This document shows positions 28,565 to 38,873 of a DNA stretch of 64,000 bases, piece after piece. Numbering within the stretch: the stretch's first letter is position 1; each line of letters opens with the position of its first letter. The DNA is from an uncultured Halomonas sp. GTDB lineage: Bacteria > Pseudomonadota > Gammaproteobacteria > Pseudomonadales > Halomonadaceae. The stretch spans positions 297,650 through 361,649 of the forward strand of contig NZ_CANMTQ010000004.1 of the NCBI RefSeq assembly GCF_947500835.1. Direction: 5' to 3'. Made by a program: the position numbers and the translations under genes. A model generated the notes under the pieces. The model searched no databases. It worked only from the letters and a program-made list of their open reading frames with translations, and was not told the origin of the DNA.

Positions 28565-30063
28565 GACGTCGACGCATCGGAATCGGACTCCATAGGGTAA
28601 GGGGCCACTTCGACGGTCAAACCGTCGAGGGACATGACCCTTACCTGCTGATTCTTGTGTACCGCTTCACCGCTACGGGCATTCCAACGCTCGCCGCGCA
28701 GTCGCACATGCCCTTGATGATCGAAATCTTCCAGCACGATTGCCGTCATCCCGATCATCTCTTCTTGACCACTGCGCGGGGGTTTCTTGCGCAGACCGAC
28801 AAAGCGTATCGCCACCCACAGCAACAAACCGGCAGCCACCAGCGCCACACCCGCTATCAAAGGAATCGATACCGCCATGTTTTCGTCATCCATCAAGATT
28901 ATCGAGCCGGTGACAAAGGCAACGATGCCGCCGATACCGAGAATGCCGAAACTCGGCATGAGCGCTTCGCCGACGATCAGCCCCAGCCCCAGCAATATCA
29001 GTGCAAGTCCGGCGTAGTTGATCGGCAGTACCTGAAAGGCGAACAGCGCCAGCAGTAGACAGATGGCGCCGATGGTGCCCGGCACCAGGGCACCGGGGTT
29101 GATCAATTCGAAAATCAGGCCATAGATACCGATGATCATCAGAAAATAAGCGATGTTGGGGTCGGCGATGATCGACAGGAGTTCAGTGCGCCAATCCGGA
29201 TCGAAGCGCTCGATGGAAAGATCCGCGGTCTGTAGCGTCTCGCTGCCATTGTTCATGACGACCTCGCGGCCATCGATCTGTGTCAGCAAATCCTGCACGT
29301 CAGTCGCCACCACATCCGTGACGTTCTGTTCCAGCGCCTCTCGAGCAGTGAGGTTCACCGCCTCTCGTACCGCCTGCTCGGCCCACTCGACGTTACGCCC
29401 ATGACGCTCCGCCAGGGTGCGAATATAGGCCACCGCATCCTCGAGCACCTTGCGCTCCATGGCGGTCTCGCCGCGGCGCTTCTCATCGCCATCTTCCTGG
29501 CTCTGGTCTTGCGATTCGGCTTGCTGCTCGCTATCGGAAGAGGACTCTTGCGCCTGCTCGCTTTGCTCAGACTGATCCGAGGACTCCGATGAATCGGATT
29601 CATCCTCTTCGGAACCGGGCAACCCGCCGCCGCCAATCTGCACCGGCGTGGCGGAACCCAAATGCGTGGACGGCGCCATGGCGGCAACGTGGCTTCCCAG
29701 CAGCAGATAGGTACCGGCGCTAGCGGCCCGGGCTCCGGAAGGCGCGACATACACCGCCACCGGCACCTTGGAAGCGAGCATGGCGCTGATCATGCTTCGC
29801 ATCGAGGAAGCCAGGCCGCCCGGGGTGTCGAGTCGCAGGATCGCGAGGGCCACATCCTGTTCTTCCGCCATTTCCAGGCCGCGCTGAAAATAGTCGCTGG
29901 TCGCAGGGTTGATGCTGCCCTCGATGGTCATTACCAAGGCGCTTTTTTGCCCGGTTTGCTCTTCCTGGGCGGCGGCCAAGAAAGCCAGCAGCAGGCCACT
30001 TAGCAAACACAGCAGCCATAAGATACGAAAGCGATTGGACAGAATATGACGAGTGCCTGGCAT
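28561..30063 (-). CDS. NfeD-type membrane-bound serine protease, long form
   Basis: A 500-residue protein with an N-terminal signal/anchor, a ClpP-like Ser protease domain (catalytic Ser in [15 protein letters not shown], Lys dyad region in [10 protein letters not shown]), then several membrane helices (about residues 310-430) and a C-terminal OB-fold NfeD domain (about 440-500). The protease domain is interrupted around residues 150-200 by a Ser/Gln/Glu/Asp-rich insertion of about 50 residues just after the [10 protein letters not shown] segment. Partner of the slipin encoded downstream, whose start it overlaps. Confidence 0.92.
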   Translation of the reverse strand: MPGTRHILSNRFRILWLLCLLSGLLLAFLAAAQEEQTGQKSALVMTIEGSINPATSDYFQRGLEMAEEQDVALAILRLDTPGGLASSMRSMISAMLASKVPVAVYVAPSGARAASAGTYLLLGSHVAAMAPSTHLGSATPVQIGGGGLPGSEEDESDSSESSDQSEQSEQAQESSSDSEQQAESQDQSQEDGDEKRRGETAMERKVLEDAVAYIRTLAERHGRNVEWAEQAVREAVNLTAREALEQNVTDVVATDVQDLLTQIDGREVVMNNGSETLQTADLSIERFDPDWRTELLSIIADPNIAYFLMIIGIYGLIFELINPGALVPGTIGAICLLLALFAFQVLPINYAGLALILLGLGLIVGEALMPSFGILGIGGIVAFVTGSIILMDDENMAVSIPLIAGVALVAAGLLLWVAIRFVGLRKKPPRSGQEEMIGMTAIVLEDFDHQGHVRLRGERWNARSGEAVHKNQQVRVMSLDGLTVEVAPYPMESDSDASTS

Positions 30064-30119
30064 TGCATCCCCGCTTGAAATCTATCCGCCTTTTTTAAGG
30101 GCCGATCGTTGTTGCAAGG

Positions 30120-32030
30120 TCAACTTGGCGTCTGGAGCTTTCTATACAGACCCTGGGAATCCCGTTGGGTTTCATCCTCTGCGCTGCGGTTTTCAGTATC
30201 GCTGCCGTCTTCTCTTTGTTGGCCCTCGTTGCCTTCATTGCCGTTATGCGAGTTTTCGTTGCGGCTGTTATTGCTTTCACTAGCGTCGCTTTCACCGTTG
30301 CTACTATCGCCACTACCACCCTCTATTACCTCCCCCAGGGTTTCGATCGGTGAGGAAATTAGATTCTGCAACGCCTTGCGAATGGCCTGACCCGCAATGT
30401 CGCCAAATTCGATGGAGCCGGATTTATCCAGCGGAATGGTGATGGGGATTTCGAGCTCGATGGTGCCATCGTCGTTACGCAATACGCCGATCAATGTCTT
30501 CACCGGCAAGTCCGTGGCGGAGGCATCGACCTGCTCGCCCAGCCTGATTCGACGCAGCATGAGCTGGTTGTCGGTTTTGAGCCGGCCATCTTCCAGCCGG
30601 TAATCGAGATCCAGCGTCACCTCGCCCTGTTCGATTTCATAGCCCGCAAATCGACGCAGATAAGGCGCGAAGGTCGCCAGGCGCATTTGCTCGAAATGCA
30701 TCTCGAAATCGCCCTGCCAGGGATCGCTCAAGGGATCATAAGTACCTTGGATACTCAACGGCGAACCATCCGAAACCTGACCCTTCAACGAGAGTTCGCC
30801 TCCGCCTGACTGGGACGAAGAAAGCCCTTTCCAATTGCCTTCAAGCGCTGAAAAATCGATCTCGAAAGGCTCGGACAAGTGCCGATCGGCAAAGGACATC
30901 GCGCCCTTTTCCACGAGGAGTTCGTCCAGGGCGTAGCGCATCGAGGAAGAAGACTTTTGCTCGGTTTCATTTTGTTCGGGCTTCTCCTGCTCAGATCCCT
31001 TCTGATTCTGAATGTCCGGAGGCGTCCAGGCTGAGAGATTCGTCCCCATCTGCTCATTGATGACCACCTTGGACCAGGGTTCGTTGAGAGTGATGCGATC
31101 CGCCTCGAGCCGTGGCCGATCGAGCTCGAACAGGAAGCCGTCGATATCCGCATGGGTTATCCGGGCGATCTGCTGATCGCTGTCGGGTTCGAGCATCACC
31201 ACATCTCGCAGATCCGTATCGCCGCTGATGCGCACCCCGGCATCCGTTGCCTCCCCTGCCTGCATTCGCGCCTGGGTGTTCATTGTCCCACCTTGGGTCT
31301 GGGCGCTTACTATGTTGTCCAGATAGCCCGAAAGCGCCGTCAATGGCAGTTTTTCAGCGGACATATCCACATCCACTCGCCAGGGCGAGAACCCCATCTT
31401 TCCCTTGGCACTCAGATCCGCGCCCTCGAGCCGCGATTGGCTCTGCAATGAAAAAGGCGCATCAGAGGTATTGTCGTAGTCCTCGGCATCCAGACTCACC
31501 TGCTCGAAAGAGAGCGTGATCGGCTCCTCGGGTCGCCGGTTGATCCAGTCGAGACGACCGTTATCGGCGGTAATCCGCTCGATCAGAATCGGAGTGGGTT
31601 GTTGATCCTTGGCTTTGCTCGAATCACTGCCCGCGAACATTTCGACAAGATTCCAGTTGCCGTCTTCCTGCCAGATGAGCTGCAGACGTGGCGACTGAAG
31701 ATCCAGGTGCGTGAGACGCCACCCCGGCGACCACAGCGAGCGCCACTGAACGTCCGCCATGATCTTGTCGCTGGATAGCACCGGCGTTTGCTCCTGACCG
31801 GCAACCCGTACATTCTCGAGCGTCAACTCCAAGGTGAACGGATTATCGATTGCAACCTTCTCGATAGTGGTCTCGCGCCCAGTGACGGAAGAGAACGTCG
31901 ACTCCAGGCGCTGCTCGATGTAATACGGCAACGCCCATAGCCAGGCGATCAGCAGCAGCCCCACCACGACGATTAGAATCAATGGAATGAGCCACCAGCG
32001 CCTGGACGAGCCCTGTCGTGTCGTTGTCAT
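30120..32030 (-). CDS. DUF748/AsmA-like inner-membrane protein
   Basis: A 636-residue protein with a single N-terminal membrane helix (about residues 14-36) and a long periplasmic region of repetitive beta-strand character, as in AsmA/DUF748 proteins now linked to lipid transport between the membranes. Typical are VRVAGQEQTPVLSSDKIMADVQW and a C-terminal segment IPITIPLDKSGSIEFGDI. The last 60 residues are a low-complexity Ser/Asn/Glu/Asp tail. The ATG at 32030 has AGGAGG four bases upstream, so the longer frame is rejected. It may share transcription with nfeD, 56 bases downstream. Confidence 0.85.
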   Translation of the reverse strand: MTTTRQGSSRRWWLIPLILIVVVGLLLIAWLWALPYYIEQRLESTFSSVTGRETTIEKVAIDNPFTLELTLENVRVAGQEQTPVLSSDKIMADVQWRSLWSPGWRLTHLDLQSPRLQLIWQEDGNWNLVEMFAGSDSSKAKDQQPTPILIERITADNGRLDWINRRPEEPITLSFEQVSLDAEDYDNTSDAPFSLQSQSRLEGADLSAKGKMGFSPWRVDVDMSAEKLPLTALSGYLDNIVSAQTQGGTMNTQARMQAGEATDAGVRISGDTDLRDVVMLEPDSDQQIARITHADIDGFLFELDRPRLEADRITLNEPWSKVVINEQMGTNLSAWTPPDIQNQKGSEQEKPEQNETEQKSSSSMRYALDELLVEKGAMSFADRHLSEPFEIDFSALEGNWKGLSSSQSGGGELSLKGQVSDGSPLSIQGTYDPLSDPWQGDFEMHFEQMRLATFAPYLRRFAGYEIEQGEVTLDLDYRLEDGRLKTDNQLMLRRIRLGEQVDASATDLPVKTLIGVLRNDDGTIELEIPITIPLDKSGSIEFGDIAGQAIRKALQNLISSPIETLGEVIEGGSGDSSNGESDASESNNSRNENSHNGNEGNEGQQREDGSDTENRSAEDETQRDSQGLYRKLQTPS

Positions 32031-32210
32031 CGAACCTCCTGGAATGAAAGAACAGCTTGCCACCTAGAATGGCAAAAGAATTCCATTTTGCCCAACCACC
32101 ACAACGAAGCACGCCTGGTTGTGCTCAACCAAGCGAGAACTGGCGGGGTCATTGAAAGGTTTATGTTTCCGATCGGTCAGGCCAGGCCAAGGCAGGCCTT
32201 ACCAAGAGAA

Positions 32211-32238
32211 ATGCCAGTCAGGGTTGGCTGACTGGCAT
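32211..32238 (-). terminator. rho-independent-type terminator of the urease operon
   Basis: A perfect 11-bp stem (ATGCCAGTCAG with CTGACTGGCAT) around a six-base loop, 64 bases past the hupE stop. On the minus strand it is followed by TTTCTCTT, a modest T-rich run. Placement at the end of the operon supports termination. Confidence 0.7.
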
Positions 32239-32301
32239 CACGCTAACTCACATCGAAGGCGTCAAACGCAACGTCACTACATCCTTTGTTGCCTTCAGCT
32301 G

Positions 32302-32892
32302 TCAGGCAAAGCCGAGATAGAGCCCAAAGGCGGCGATGGTGCCGCCGGCGTACTGGGCAAGACGTGGGCTGGCCAGTTTTTTGGCGAGCATGCCAAGCCC
32401 GATGCCGCAGCAGTGCAACACGCCCGTGGCTAGAACAAAGCCGATGGCGTATGCCAACCCGGAGGCAGTCGCCGGCATTTCGGTGCCGTGGGCATGACCG
32501 TGGAACACGGCAAACAAACCGACCAGGGCGCTGCTCGCCACCAGCGGCAGACGCACTGCCGCGGCAATGAGCAGGCCGAGCACCAGTACCGATACCACGA
32601 TGCCCGGCTCAATGAACGGCATGGAAACCCCCGCCATACCGATCAGCCCGCCCAGCAGCATGACCGCCATGAAACTAAGCGGCAGAGCCCAGACGGCCCG
32701 TCCACCGCACTGGGCGGCCCAGAGACCGACCGCCACCATGGCGACCAGGTGATCAAGCCCCAGCAACGGATGCAGCAGCCCCTGCGTAAATCCACCGGGG
32801 TGTCCTGGGCCCACGTGGGCATAGGCCAACGCTGGCAACAGCAACAATCCCATTCCCCATCCAACGTTCCGCGTCACTACGTTCATTTGCAT
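32302..32892 (-). CDS. HupE/UreJ family nickel permease-like protein
   Basis: A 196-residue membrane protein with a signal-like first helix (cleavage after AYA) and about six further helices. The HupE/UreJ signatures HPLLGLDHLVAMVAVG and FHGHAHGTEMP, rich in His, are present. It probably brings nickel (or cobalt) into the cell for the urease, as the last gene of the urease operon. The ATG at 32892 has GGAG upstream; the open frame extends far beyond it inside ureG, but that part is a shadow of ureG. Confidence 0.9.
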   Translation of the reverse strand: MQMNVVTRNVGWGMGLLLLPALAYAHVGPGHPGGFTQGLLHPLLGLDHLVAMVAVGLWAAQCGGRAVWALPLSFMAVMLLGGLIGMAGVSMPFIEPGIVVSVLVLGLLIAAAVRLPLVASSALVGLFAVFHGHAHGTEMPATASGLAYAIGFVLATGVLHCCGIGLGMLAKKLASPRLAQYAGGTIAAFGLYLGFA

Positions 32893-32920
32893 GGTGCTTC
32901 TCCTTGATGGCGTGTAGGCG

Positions 32921-33673
32921 TCATTCGTGACTGTGCTGTTTGTGTTCATGCTTCTCTTCATGGCTGTGTACATAGCCGCCCTCATCCGTTGCATGAAAAT
33001 GTGGCGCCATGGGGCCCGGATCGACGGGATCGTGGGTGCCGCCGACATAGGCCTGGTGAAGCGTGCGCACCCAGTCGCACAGCTGGCCCGTGGTCTCGGG
33101 ACGTTTACGCGATATCGCGAGCACCGGACGTCCTTCCCGGGCCTTCTCGGCATCCGCGACCATCTGCTCGACGTCGACATCCACGTGTTCGGCGAGATCG
33201 ACCTTGTTGATGACCAGCAAGTCAGCGCCGCCAATACCGGGTCCTCCCTTGCGAGCCACATCGCCGCCGCCGGCCACATCAAGCACGAAGAGCTGCGCAT
33301 CGACGAGCGCCGGCGAGAAGGTAGCGGTGAGGTTATCGCCGCCGCTTTCGACAAGCACGATATCCAGCGGCGCGAAATCACGCTCGAGGTCTTCGATGGC
33401 GATGAGATTCATCGTCACGTCATCGCGAATTGCGGTGTGTGGACAGGCGCCCGTCTCTACCGCTCGAATTCGCTCCGCCGGAAGCACGCCTTCGGAGCGT
33501 AGAAAGCGCGCATCCTCGTCGGTATAGATGTCGTTGGTGATCACGCCGATGACAAACTCGTCGCTGAGGCTGCGACACAGCGTTGCGATCACGGAACTCT
33601 TTCCCGTTCCCACCGGGCCGGCAACGCCGATGCGCAATGCGCGATGTTTGTTCGTTGACGTTGTATTCGCCAT
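32921..33673 (-). CDS. ureG: urease accessory GTPase UreG with His-rich C-terminus
   Basis: A 250-residue SIMIBI GTPase that drives nickel insertion into urease. The P-loop is GPVGTGKSS, with the metal-binding Cys-Pro-His in [12 protein letters not shown] and the base motif [12 protein letters not shown]. The last 25 residues are exceptionally rich in His ([15 protein letters not shown] at the very end), whereas His-rich stretches in UreG proteins are more often N-terminal. As no ureE is present, this tail may store or deliver nickel (inference). The ATG at 33673 has GGAGG eight bases upstream and is chosen over two upstream ATGs. Confidence 0.93.
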   Translation of the reverse strand: MANTTSTNKHRALRIGVAGPVGTGKSSVIATLCRSLSDEFVIGVITNDIYTDEDARFLRSEGVLPAERIRAVETGACPHTAIRDDVTMNLIAIEDLERDFAPLDIVLVESGGDNLTATFSPALVDAQLFVLDVAGGGDVARKGGPGIGGADLLVINKVDLAEHVDVDVEQMVADAEKAREGRPVLAISRKRPETTGQLCDWVRTLHQAYVGGTHDPVDPGPMAPHFHATDEGGYVHSHEEKHEHKQHSHE

Positions 33674-33695
33674 GCTGTTTTCCTCCATGGCCGGC

Positions 33696-34598
33696 CTAGC
33701 CGGCATCTGTACAGTCAATTTCGGTAATTTCATCATTACGATGTTCGACGCGATCAGGCGCGACCCTGGTGCTCCAGGGCGACCCGAGCTCGTCGAGCCC
33801 GGCGTTCAACAGCCGCCGCAGCTGCAGGCTGTCCGGCGCCACGGCGCTTACGGCCATGCCCGGTCCCGGCAGCGGCGCCAGGACGGCGCTAGGATGAAAG
33901 GCAGAAGTGGTCGGCGGCTCGTCCATCCAAGCAGGGTCGACCGCAATGATCGACCCGACGGCATCGTTCTCGCCCGCAACCGCCGCACCGCGCCAGCCAT
34001 CCGCATTCGGCCCGAAGCGCAGCTGCTGGTGATAGATGGGCGCGCCAGCGTAGGTCACACGCAGTGTCGTACGAAAATTACCCGGCAATTCGCGGTACCG
34101 ACCAAGCAGCGTCTCTTCGCGCATCGCAAGCCTTGCTCCGGGTTCAAGCTGTACCCGCACGTCGTGCTCATGATCGCAGCCTTGGGCGGCAATGATGGGC
34201 TCTGGCAGCCACACGAAGGTTGCATCCTCACCAACGACCACGTTGATGTGCATGCGCGAACGCCCGCCGCGCGGGCCCGGCAGCACCAGCATGGCGGAGG
34301 CCTCGGTAAGCACGAGGGTGCTGCCCGCCCCCACCCGAACGTCCAGGGCATAGCTGTCGCCGCCGATTGGGCCGGCGGCCCCGGCGGCCAGCATGACCCG
34401 GGCCACCTCGCGGCGGCGATGGGTCAGCGGCTCCGGCTCCTTGGGGTTCGCCGGGCGCAACACGAGCGCGCCATGGGAGCGCAGCACGCTTATCCGGCTC
34501 GACGACCTTCTGGCGTCTTTCTCGGTCGCCAGTACCGCTTGCGCCGTCATGGCACCGGGGCGTCGTGCATCCTGTTCACGAGGCGAAGAGGCGTACAT
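33696..34598 (-). CDS. ureD: urease accessory protein UreD (UreH)
   Basis: A 300-residue UreD-type scaffold that binds apo-urease and recruits UreF and UreG. Family features visible are [40 protein letters not shown] and a C-terminal helical region. It starts within the end of ureF (23-base overlap) and lies 22 bases ahead of ureG, giving the order F-D-G. The sequence is a divergent, Ala/Arg-rich member, so the assignment leans partly on context. Confidence 0.88.
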   Translation of the reverse strand: MYASSPREQDARRPGAMTAQAVLATEKDARRSSSRISVLRSHGALVLRPANPKEPEPLTHRRREVARVMLAAGAAGPIGGDSYALDVRVGAGSTLVLTEASAMLVLPGPRGGRSRMHINVVVGEDATFVWLPEPIIAAQGCDHEHDVRVQLEPGARLAMREETLLGRYRELPGNFRTTLRVTYAGAPIYHQQLRFGPNADGWRGAAVAGENDAVGSIIAVDPAWMDEPPTTSAFHPSAVLAPLPGPGMAVSAVAPDSLQLRRLLNAGLDELGSPWSTRVAPDRVEHRNDEITEIDCTDAG

Positions 34599-35262
34599 TC
34601 CATCTCCTATGGTGCTCGGCGGCGATATCGGTCAATGGCGATCCGACCGAAGGCAGCTCGCTTGCAGGGGCATCGGCGTGATCGACAGCGGCCTGGGCAA
34701 GCCGATCAAGACGCCCGGTGGCGCGCACCAGGGTGGCGTGAACATCGAACGGGTCGATGCGCATCAGCTTCGCGGCCGCAGCCGCCGGCCCAGCAATGGT
34801 TTCATGCAAGATGGCAAGGGCAGCGTCTCGTGCCCCGAGGCCAAGCGCCGCTGCGGCAACGCCCATGACCAAGGGCTGATGGGGCGCCCTGCCGAGCAGT
34901 CCGAAGTGCGGATGCGGATGAATGCTGCTCATCACCCGCAGTAGCTGTCTGCCAAGCGTGCGCGACACCGAACGCAGCTCCGGTGAGGGGATGCGCGCGT
35001 CGAGTTCAGGTTCCAGCGTTGCCAGTGCAGCGATGTCATTTCGCACTGCGAAGGTACAAGCAGCGGCAGCAAAGGCAGCAGCAACGAAGCCTGCGGTTTC
35101 GGCTCGGCCGATGAGGAACTGCTCGAGTTCAGCGGTATCCGACACGCGTTTTGCATACACCGTCGACTCGAGTCCGCCGGAATGCGCGTAGCCGCCTGCC
35201 GGCAAGCGACCATCCGCGAGCAGCAGCAGCGCCGCCTGACTCTGTGTCATATCCTTGCCCAT
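34576..35262 (-). CDS. ureF: urease accessory protein UreF
   Basis: A 228-residue all-helical UreF, the activator of UreG GTPase in the urease maturation complex. It has LLLLADGRLPAGGYAHSGGLE near the N-terminus, a hallmark of the family. It begins directly at the ureC stop codon with no gap, leaving no room for ureE between them, and an ATG four codons inside is an alternative start. Divergent and Ala-rich like the adjacent ureD. Confidence 0.9.
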   Translation of the reverse strand: MGKDMTQSQAALLLLADGRLPAGGYAHSGGLESTVYAKRVSDTAELEQFLIGRAETAGFVAAAFAAAACTFAVRNDIAALATLEPELDARIPSPELRSVSRTLGRQLLRVMSSIHPHPHFGLLGRAPHQPLVMGVAAAALGLGARDAALAILHETIAGPAAAAAKLMRIDPFDVHATLVRATGRLDRLAQAAVDHADAPASELPSVGSPLTDIAAEHHRRWNVRLFAS

Positions 35263-36972
35263 CTAGAATAGAAAGTACCGTTGCGCCATGGGGATCTCAT
35301 CCGCCGGCTCATGGTCGATGAGCTCACCATCGATCCTCACCGCATAGGTGTTGGGGTCGACCTCGATACGCGGCAGCGCCTGGTTCTCGGGCATATCCGC
35401 CTTGGTCCTGCCGCGACAGTTCTCGATGGCGACAAACCGGCGATTGGTGTTGACTCGTTCAGGCAGCCCGTCGTCGATCGCCGCCTGGGAGACGAACGCC
35501 AGGCTGGTCGCTCCCGCCGCGGGGGAATAGACGTTGAACCCAATGCGCTCAAGCACGGGCTGTGGCGTTGGAATCGACGCGTTCGGGTCGCCCAGGGCTG
35601 CCGTCGCGGCCATGCCACCGGTGAAAACGATCGTAGGGCGAACACCGAAAAACGCCGGCTGCCATAGCACGAGATCCGCTTTTTTACCCACCTCGATGGA
35701 GCCGACATGCTTCTCGATACCGTGGGCTATGGCGGGACAGATTGTGTATTTCGCGACATAGCGCCGGGCCCGATGGTTATCGGCATTGACGTCTCCCGAC
35801 AAGGGACCGCGCAGCTTCTTCATCTGGTGCGCTGTCTGCCAGGTGCGAATCGTCACCTCGCCGATGCGGCCCATGGCCTGGGCGTCCGACGACATGATCG
35901 AGATCGCGCCAAGATCCTGAAGCACGTCTTCCGCCGCGATCGTTCCCGCCCGCACCCGGCTTTCGGCGAAGGCAAGATCGTTGGGCACCTGGGGGTTGAG
36001 ATGGTGCGCCACCATCACCATGTCGAGGTGCTCGTCCACGGTGTTGCGGGTGAACGGCCGGGTAGGATTGGTCGAGGCCGGCAGCACGTTGGCCTCCCCC
36101 GCGATGCGGATGATGTCCGGGGCGTGACCGCCGCCGGCGCCTTCGGTGTGAAAAGAGTGGAAGGTACGACCGTCTACCGCCTTGAGCATATCCTCGACGA
36201 AGCCGGCCTCGTTGAGCGTATCCGAGTGGATCGCCACCTGTACGCCGGATTGCTCCGCCACGGACAGACAGGCATCGATGACCGCCGGCGTCGCGCCCCA
36301 GTCTTCATGTATCTTGAAACCGCCCACACCGCCGCGCAGCTGCTCCCACATGGATTCCTGGGACATCGTGTTGCCGCGTCCGAGAAACAGCACGTTGACC
36401 GGCCAGGGATCGAAGCCTTCGAGCATCCGCTCCATCCACCATGAACCCGGCGTTGCGAGGGTGGCCTTCGAGCCTTCGGTGGGACCGGTGCCGCCACCAA
36501 GCACGGTGGTGGTGCCGGAGGCCAGGGCGATCTGCATCATCTGCGGGCCGACAAAGTGCACGTGGGTGTCGATCGCGCCGGCGGTGGCGATGAGTCCGTT
36601 GCCCGCCATGATCTCGGTGGAAGCCCCGATCACCAGGTCCGGGTGTATGCCGTCCGTGGTGTCCGGGTTTCCGGCCTTGCCGATCCCGCAAATATGTCCA
36701 TCCCGTATGCCGATGTCTGCCTTGATCACGCCCCAGTGGTCGAGAATGACCGCGCCGGTGATCACAAGATCCGGCGTGCCCTCGGCCCGCGTCGCCGTCG
36801 ACTGCCCCATGGATTCACGAATCGACTTGCCGCCACCGAATACCGCCTCGTCGCCACCTACGCACCGGTCTTCCTCGACCTCGATGACAAGATTGGTATC
36901 CGCGAGGCGAATACGATCGCCCTTGGTCGGGCCATAAGATGCAACATATTCCGAACGGGAAATCCTACTCAT
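35263..36972 (-). CDS. ureC: urease alpha subunit
   Basis: The 569-residue catalytic subunit holding the dinickel centre. The carbamylated Lys is in [13 protein letters not shown], nickel-ligand histidines in AIDTHVHFV and THTEG-like [14 protein letters not shown], and the flap-region His in VMVAHHLNP. The ATG at 36972 is preceded by AAGGAGG and overlaps the ureB stop by eight bases; a longer frame is unlikely. Urea is hydrolysed to ammonia and carbamate in the cytoplasm. No urea transporter is encoded nearby. Confidence 0.97.
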   Translation of the reverse strand: MSRISRSEYVASYGPTKGDRIRLADTNLVIEVEEDRCVGGDEAVFGGGKSIRESMGQSTATRAEGTPDLVITGAVILDHWGVIKADIGIRDGHICGIGKAGNPDTTDGIHPDLVIGASTEIMAGNGLIATAGAIDTHVHFVGPQMMQIALASGTTTVLGGGTGPTEGSKATLATPGSWWMERMLEGFDPWPVNVLFLGRGNTMSQESMWEQLRGGVGGFKIHEDWGATPAVIDACLSVAEQSGVQVAIHSDTLNEAGFVEDMLKAVDGRTFHSFHTEGAGGGHAPDIIRIAGEANVLPASTNPTRPFTRNTVDEHLDMVMVAHHLNPQVPNDLAFAESRVRAGTIAAEDVLQDLGAISIMSSDAQAMGRIGEVTIRTWQTAHQMKKLRGPLSGDVNADNHRARRYVAKYTICPAIAHGIEKHVGSIEVGKKADLVLWQPAFFGVRPTIVFTGGMAATAALGDPNASIPTPQPVLERIGFNVYSPAAGATSLAFVSQAAIDDGLPERVNTNRRFVAIENCRGRTKADMPENQALPRIEVDPNTYAVRIDGELIDHEPADEIPMAQRYFLF

Positions 36973-37501
36973 CGAGGCCTCCTTGGCACAGTCCGCGCAG
37001 ACCGGGCACGACACGTCGTCCCCGAATTGGAATGAGTTCGACCTCTTCCACGGCCCCGGGCTCGAACCTCACGGCGCCGCCCGAAAGCACGTTGAGTCGC
37101 ATGCCCCAGGCCGCCTTGCGATCGAACTCAAGCGCATCGTTTGCTTCGGCAAAGTGAAAGTGCGAGCCGATCTGTATCGGTCGATCCGCAGTGTTGACCA
37201 CCCTGATCGTCGTGACGGACTGGCCGACGTTGATCTCGATATCGCCTTCGCCGTAGAGAATTTCCCCAGGAATGAGGGGGTCGAGCTCTTCAAGCTGCTT
37301 CGTTGACTGGCGTCGTGGGGCCTGGCGTTCACCGGTTCCAGGACGTCGAGGTTCACTTGGTGAGCTGGCGCCGGAGGAGCGCGTGCGCTTGGCAACCTTT
37401 GCATACTTATGGCCGGGGTCATCGGACGCGTGCTGCGCTTTCGGCGAGTCGGCGGCTTTATGTTCGGGCGCTGCGAACGGATTAAACATCTTTGTTGTCA
37501 T
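36965..37501 (-). CDS. ureB: urease beta subunit with N-terminal extension
   Basis: The conserved UreB core begins near residue 76 ([16 protein letters not shown]) and runs about 100 residues, including [19 protein letters not shown]. Ahead of it is a roughly 75-residue extension rich in Arg, Ser, Pro and Lys that ordinary stand-alone UreB proteins lack. The ATG at 37501 overlaps the ureA stop as ATGA and no better start lies close to the core, so the extension appears genuine. Its function is unknown; no targeting signal is evident. Confidence 0.9.
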   Translation of the reverse strand: MTTKMFNPFAAPEHKAADSPKAQHASDDPGHKYAKVAKRTRSSGASSPSEPRRPGTGERQAPRRQSTKQLEELDPLIPGEILYGEGDIEINVGQSVTTIRVVNTADRPIQIGSHFHFAEANDALEFDRKAAWGMRLNVLSGGAVRFEPGAVEEVELIPIRGRRVVPGLRGLCQGGLDE

Positions 37502-37800
37502 TGCACTGGCCCCGTGACCGTCACAAGTTTGGTGCCGTCGGGGAACGTCGCCTCGACCTGCACTTGAGCGAGCATTTCCGGCACACCCTCCATCACATCA
37601 TCGCGGCTCAGCACGTGGCGACCCGACTCCATGAGATCAGCAACGGTCTCGCCGTTTCGAGCGCCTTCGAGAAGAAACGAGGTGATGAGCGCCGTGGCCT
37701 CGGGGAGATTGAGCTTGAGGCCACGCTCCTTGCGTTCCAACGCGAGCTTGCCGGCCGTGTAGACCATTAGCCGTTCCTGCTCGTGCATGCTGAAAAACAT
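37498..37800 (-). CDS. ureA: urease gamma subunit
   Basis: A 100-residue UreA, the small subunit and first gene of the operon. Conserved segments are [21 protein letters not shown] and [14 protein letters not shown]. The frame opens further upstream, but the ATG at 37800 has AGGA eight bases ahead and gives the normal size; one at 37788 is a near alternative. It overlaps ureB by four bases. The promoter should lie in the gap upstream. Confidence 0.93.
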   Translation of the reverse strand: MFFSMHEQERLMVYTAGKLALERKERGLKLNLPEATALITSFLLEGARNGETVADLMESGRHVLSRDDVMEGVPEMLAQVQVEATFPDGTKLVTVTGPVQ

Positions 37801-38179
37801 GAAACTCATCCTGAGCGTAATGGCAAGAATCGAGTCGACATCGTTGCCTGCCTGATCCAGCGTATTGTTCAAATAGCCTGTGACTACATAAGCAAACTAG
37901 TACGTTCTCGGCGTTACGCCAGTCAGTTAAGCCAATGCTTAATAAATTGCTCACGAAACATTGCTAATTTCATGCTTCTCGACAGGAAACAAACCATGCG
38001 CTTTCGATGACGACTTGCCCGTTGCACCGCAATGTGAACCGCATGAACATCAACAGCACCTGGAAAATCGAAAGATCGCGAAAGTCGTGGGCTACAGAAG
38101 TTCGATCCAGAGCCTGTTGACAGGCTGGTGGCCGGAAGTTTTGTTATTCAATGGGGTGTTGGAACAAAAGGACGATGCA
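37801..38179. other. non-coding divergent gap between ureA and a plus-strand transferase gene
   Basis: About 380 bases without a convincing gene. It must hold the urease promoter on the minus strand and one for the transferase gene on the plus strand. The AT-rich part around 37860-37980 is the best promoter candidate. A short CCTGT-TG-ACAGG hairpin lies near 38115. I see no clear NtrC or other operator. Confidence 0.5.
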
Positions 38180-38833
38180 ATGGCAACTCAGAAGAATTTC
38201 CCCTTGGCCATCCTGGCCAAGGCGCCTTTGCCGGGCCAGGTCAAGACACGACTGATTCCACGACTTGGCGCCGAAGGTGCCGCCAGGCTGCATAGCCATC
38301 TGGTCTGGCAAACGCTGGAAACCGCCGTCGCCGCCACGGCGGCAGAGTCGATCACGCTATGGACGAGTCTTGCGTTTCCGGATGAGCCTGAACACGCCTT
38401 CTTCGATGCCTGCCGCGCGCATTTCGGCGTTCAGCTGCAGCCTCAGCCAGAAAGCGATCTTGGTCTGCGCATGTATGCCGCACTGGCGGCCATGCCTGGG
38501 CCGGGCCTGGTAATCGGCTGCGACTGTCCGATGCTCGATGCATCTTTACTACGGCAGTGCCAGACCGCTCTGGCATCATCTGAGTGCGTGCTGCTGCCGG
38601 CAGAGGACGGCGGCTACGCCTTGATTGGCACCCGCCAGGCCGATCTTCGCTTGTTTCAGGACATCGACTGGGGAACCGAGCGTGTCTTCACTCAGACATT
38701 GGAACGACTAGATGCGTTGGGCTGGCGCCACGCCTGCCCTGCCACCGTCTGGGATATCGACAGGCCCGAGGATCTTGAGCGCCTGCTGAGCCTGCCCAAT
38801 GCCAAGCAATGGCGCGGGATTGTTGACGAATAG
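38180..38833 (+). CDS. TIGR04282-type transferase (rSAM/selenodomain-associated, DUF2064)
   Basis: A 217-residue GT-A fold nucleotidyl/glycosyltransferase-like protein of the group annotated as rSAM/selenodomain-associated transferase 1 or arsenosugar-type glycosyltransferase. It has the N-terminal LAILAKAPLPGQVKTRL loop, the DCPMLD motif and LLPAEDGGYALIGTR, all diagnostic. The ATG at 38180 has AAAAGGA upstream. Its usual partner, a TIGR04283 protein, is encoded at 46244, so the two bracket the NPC-repeat locus. The substrate is unknown; no radical SAM ArsS or ArsM gene is in the window, so an arsenosugar role is not supported here. Confidence 0.85.
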   Translation: MATQKNFPLAILAKAPLPGQVKTRLIPRLGAEGAARLHSHLVWQTLETAVAATAAESITLWTSLAFPDEPEHAFFDACRAHFGVQLQPQPESDLGLRMYAALAAMPGPGLVIGCDCPMLDASLLRQCQTALASSECVLLPAEDGGYALIGTRQADLRLFQDIDWGTERVFTQTLERLDALGWRHACPATVWDIDRPEDLERLLSLPNAKQWRGIVDE

Positions 38834-38863
38834 ACAAACAACAACACTTTTATATTGTTTGTC
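38833..38863. terminator. inverted repeat between convergent genes, possible bidirectional terminator
   Basis: A perfect 9-bp repeat (GACAAACAA with TTGTTTGTC) and a 13-base loop, beginning at the last base of the transferase stop and ending 11 bases before the stop of the convergent gene at 38874. The stem is AT-rich and no long T-run follows, so strength is doubtful. Confidence 0.45.
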
Positions 38864-38873
38864 ATCTCGCTTA

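Noticed and set aside
32893..33381. N-terminal extension of the hupE frame back into ureG
   Set aside because: It only reads another frame of ureG; the ATG at 32892 has a proper ribosome site and a signal-like start.
33528..34868. Long plus-strand open frame of about 446 codons within the urease accessory genes
   Set aside because: Antisense to ureG, ureD and ureF; composition-driven open frame with no recognisable motif.
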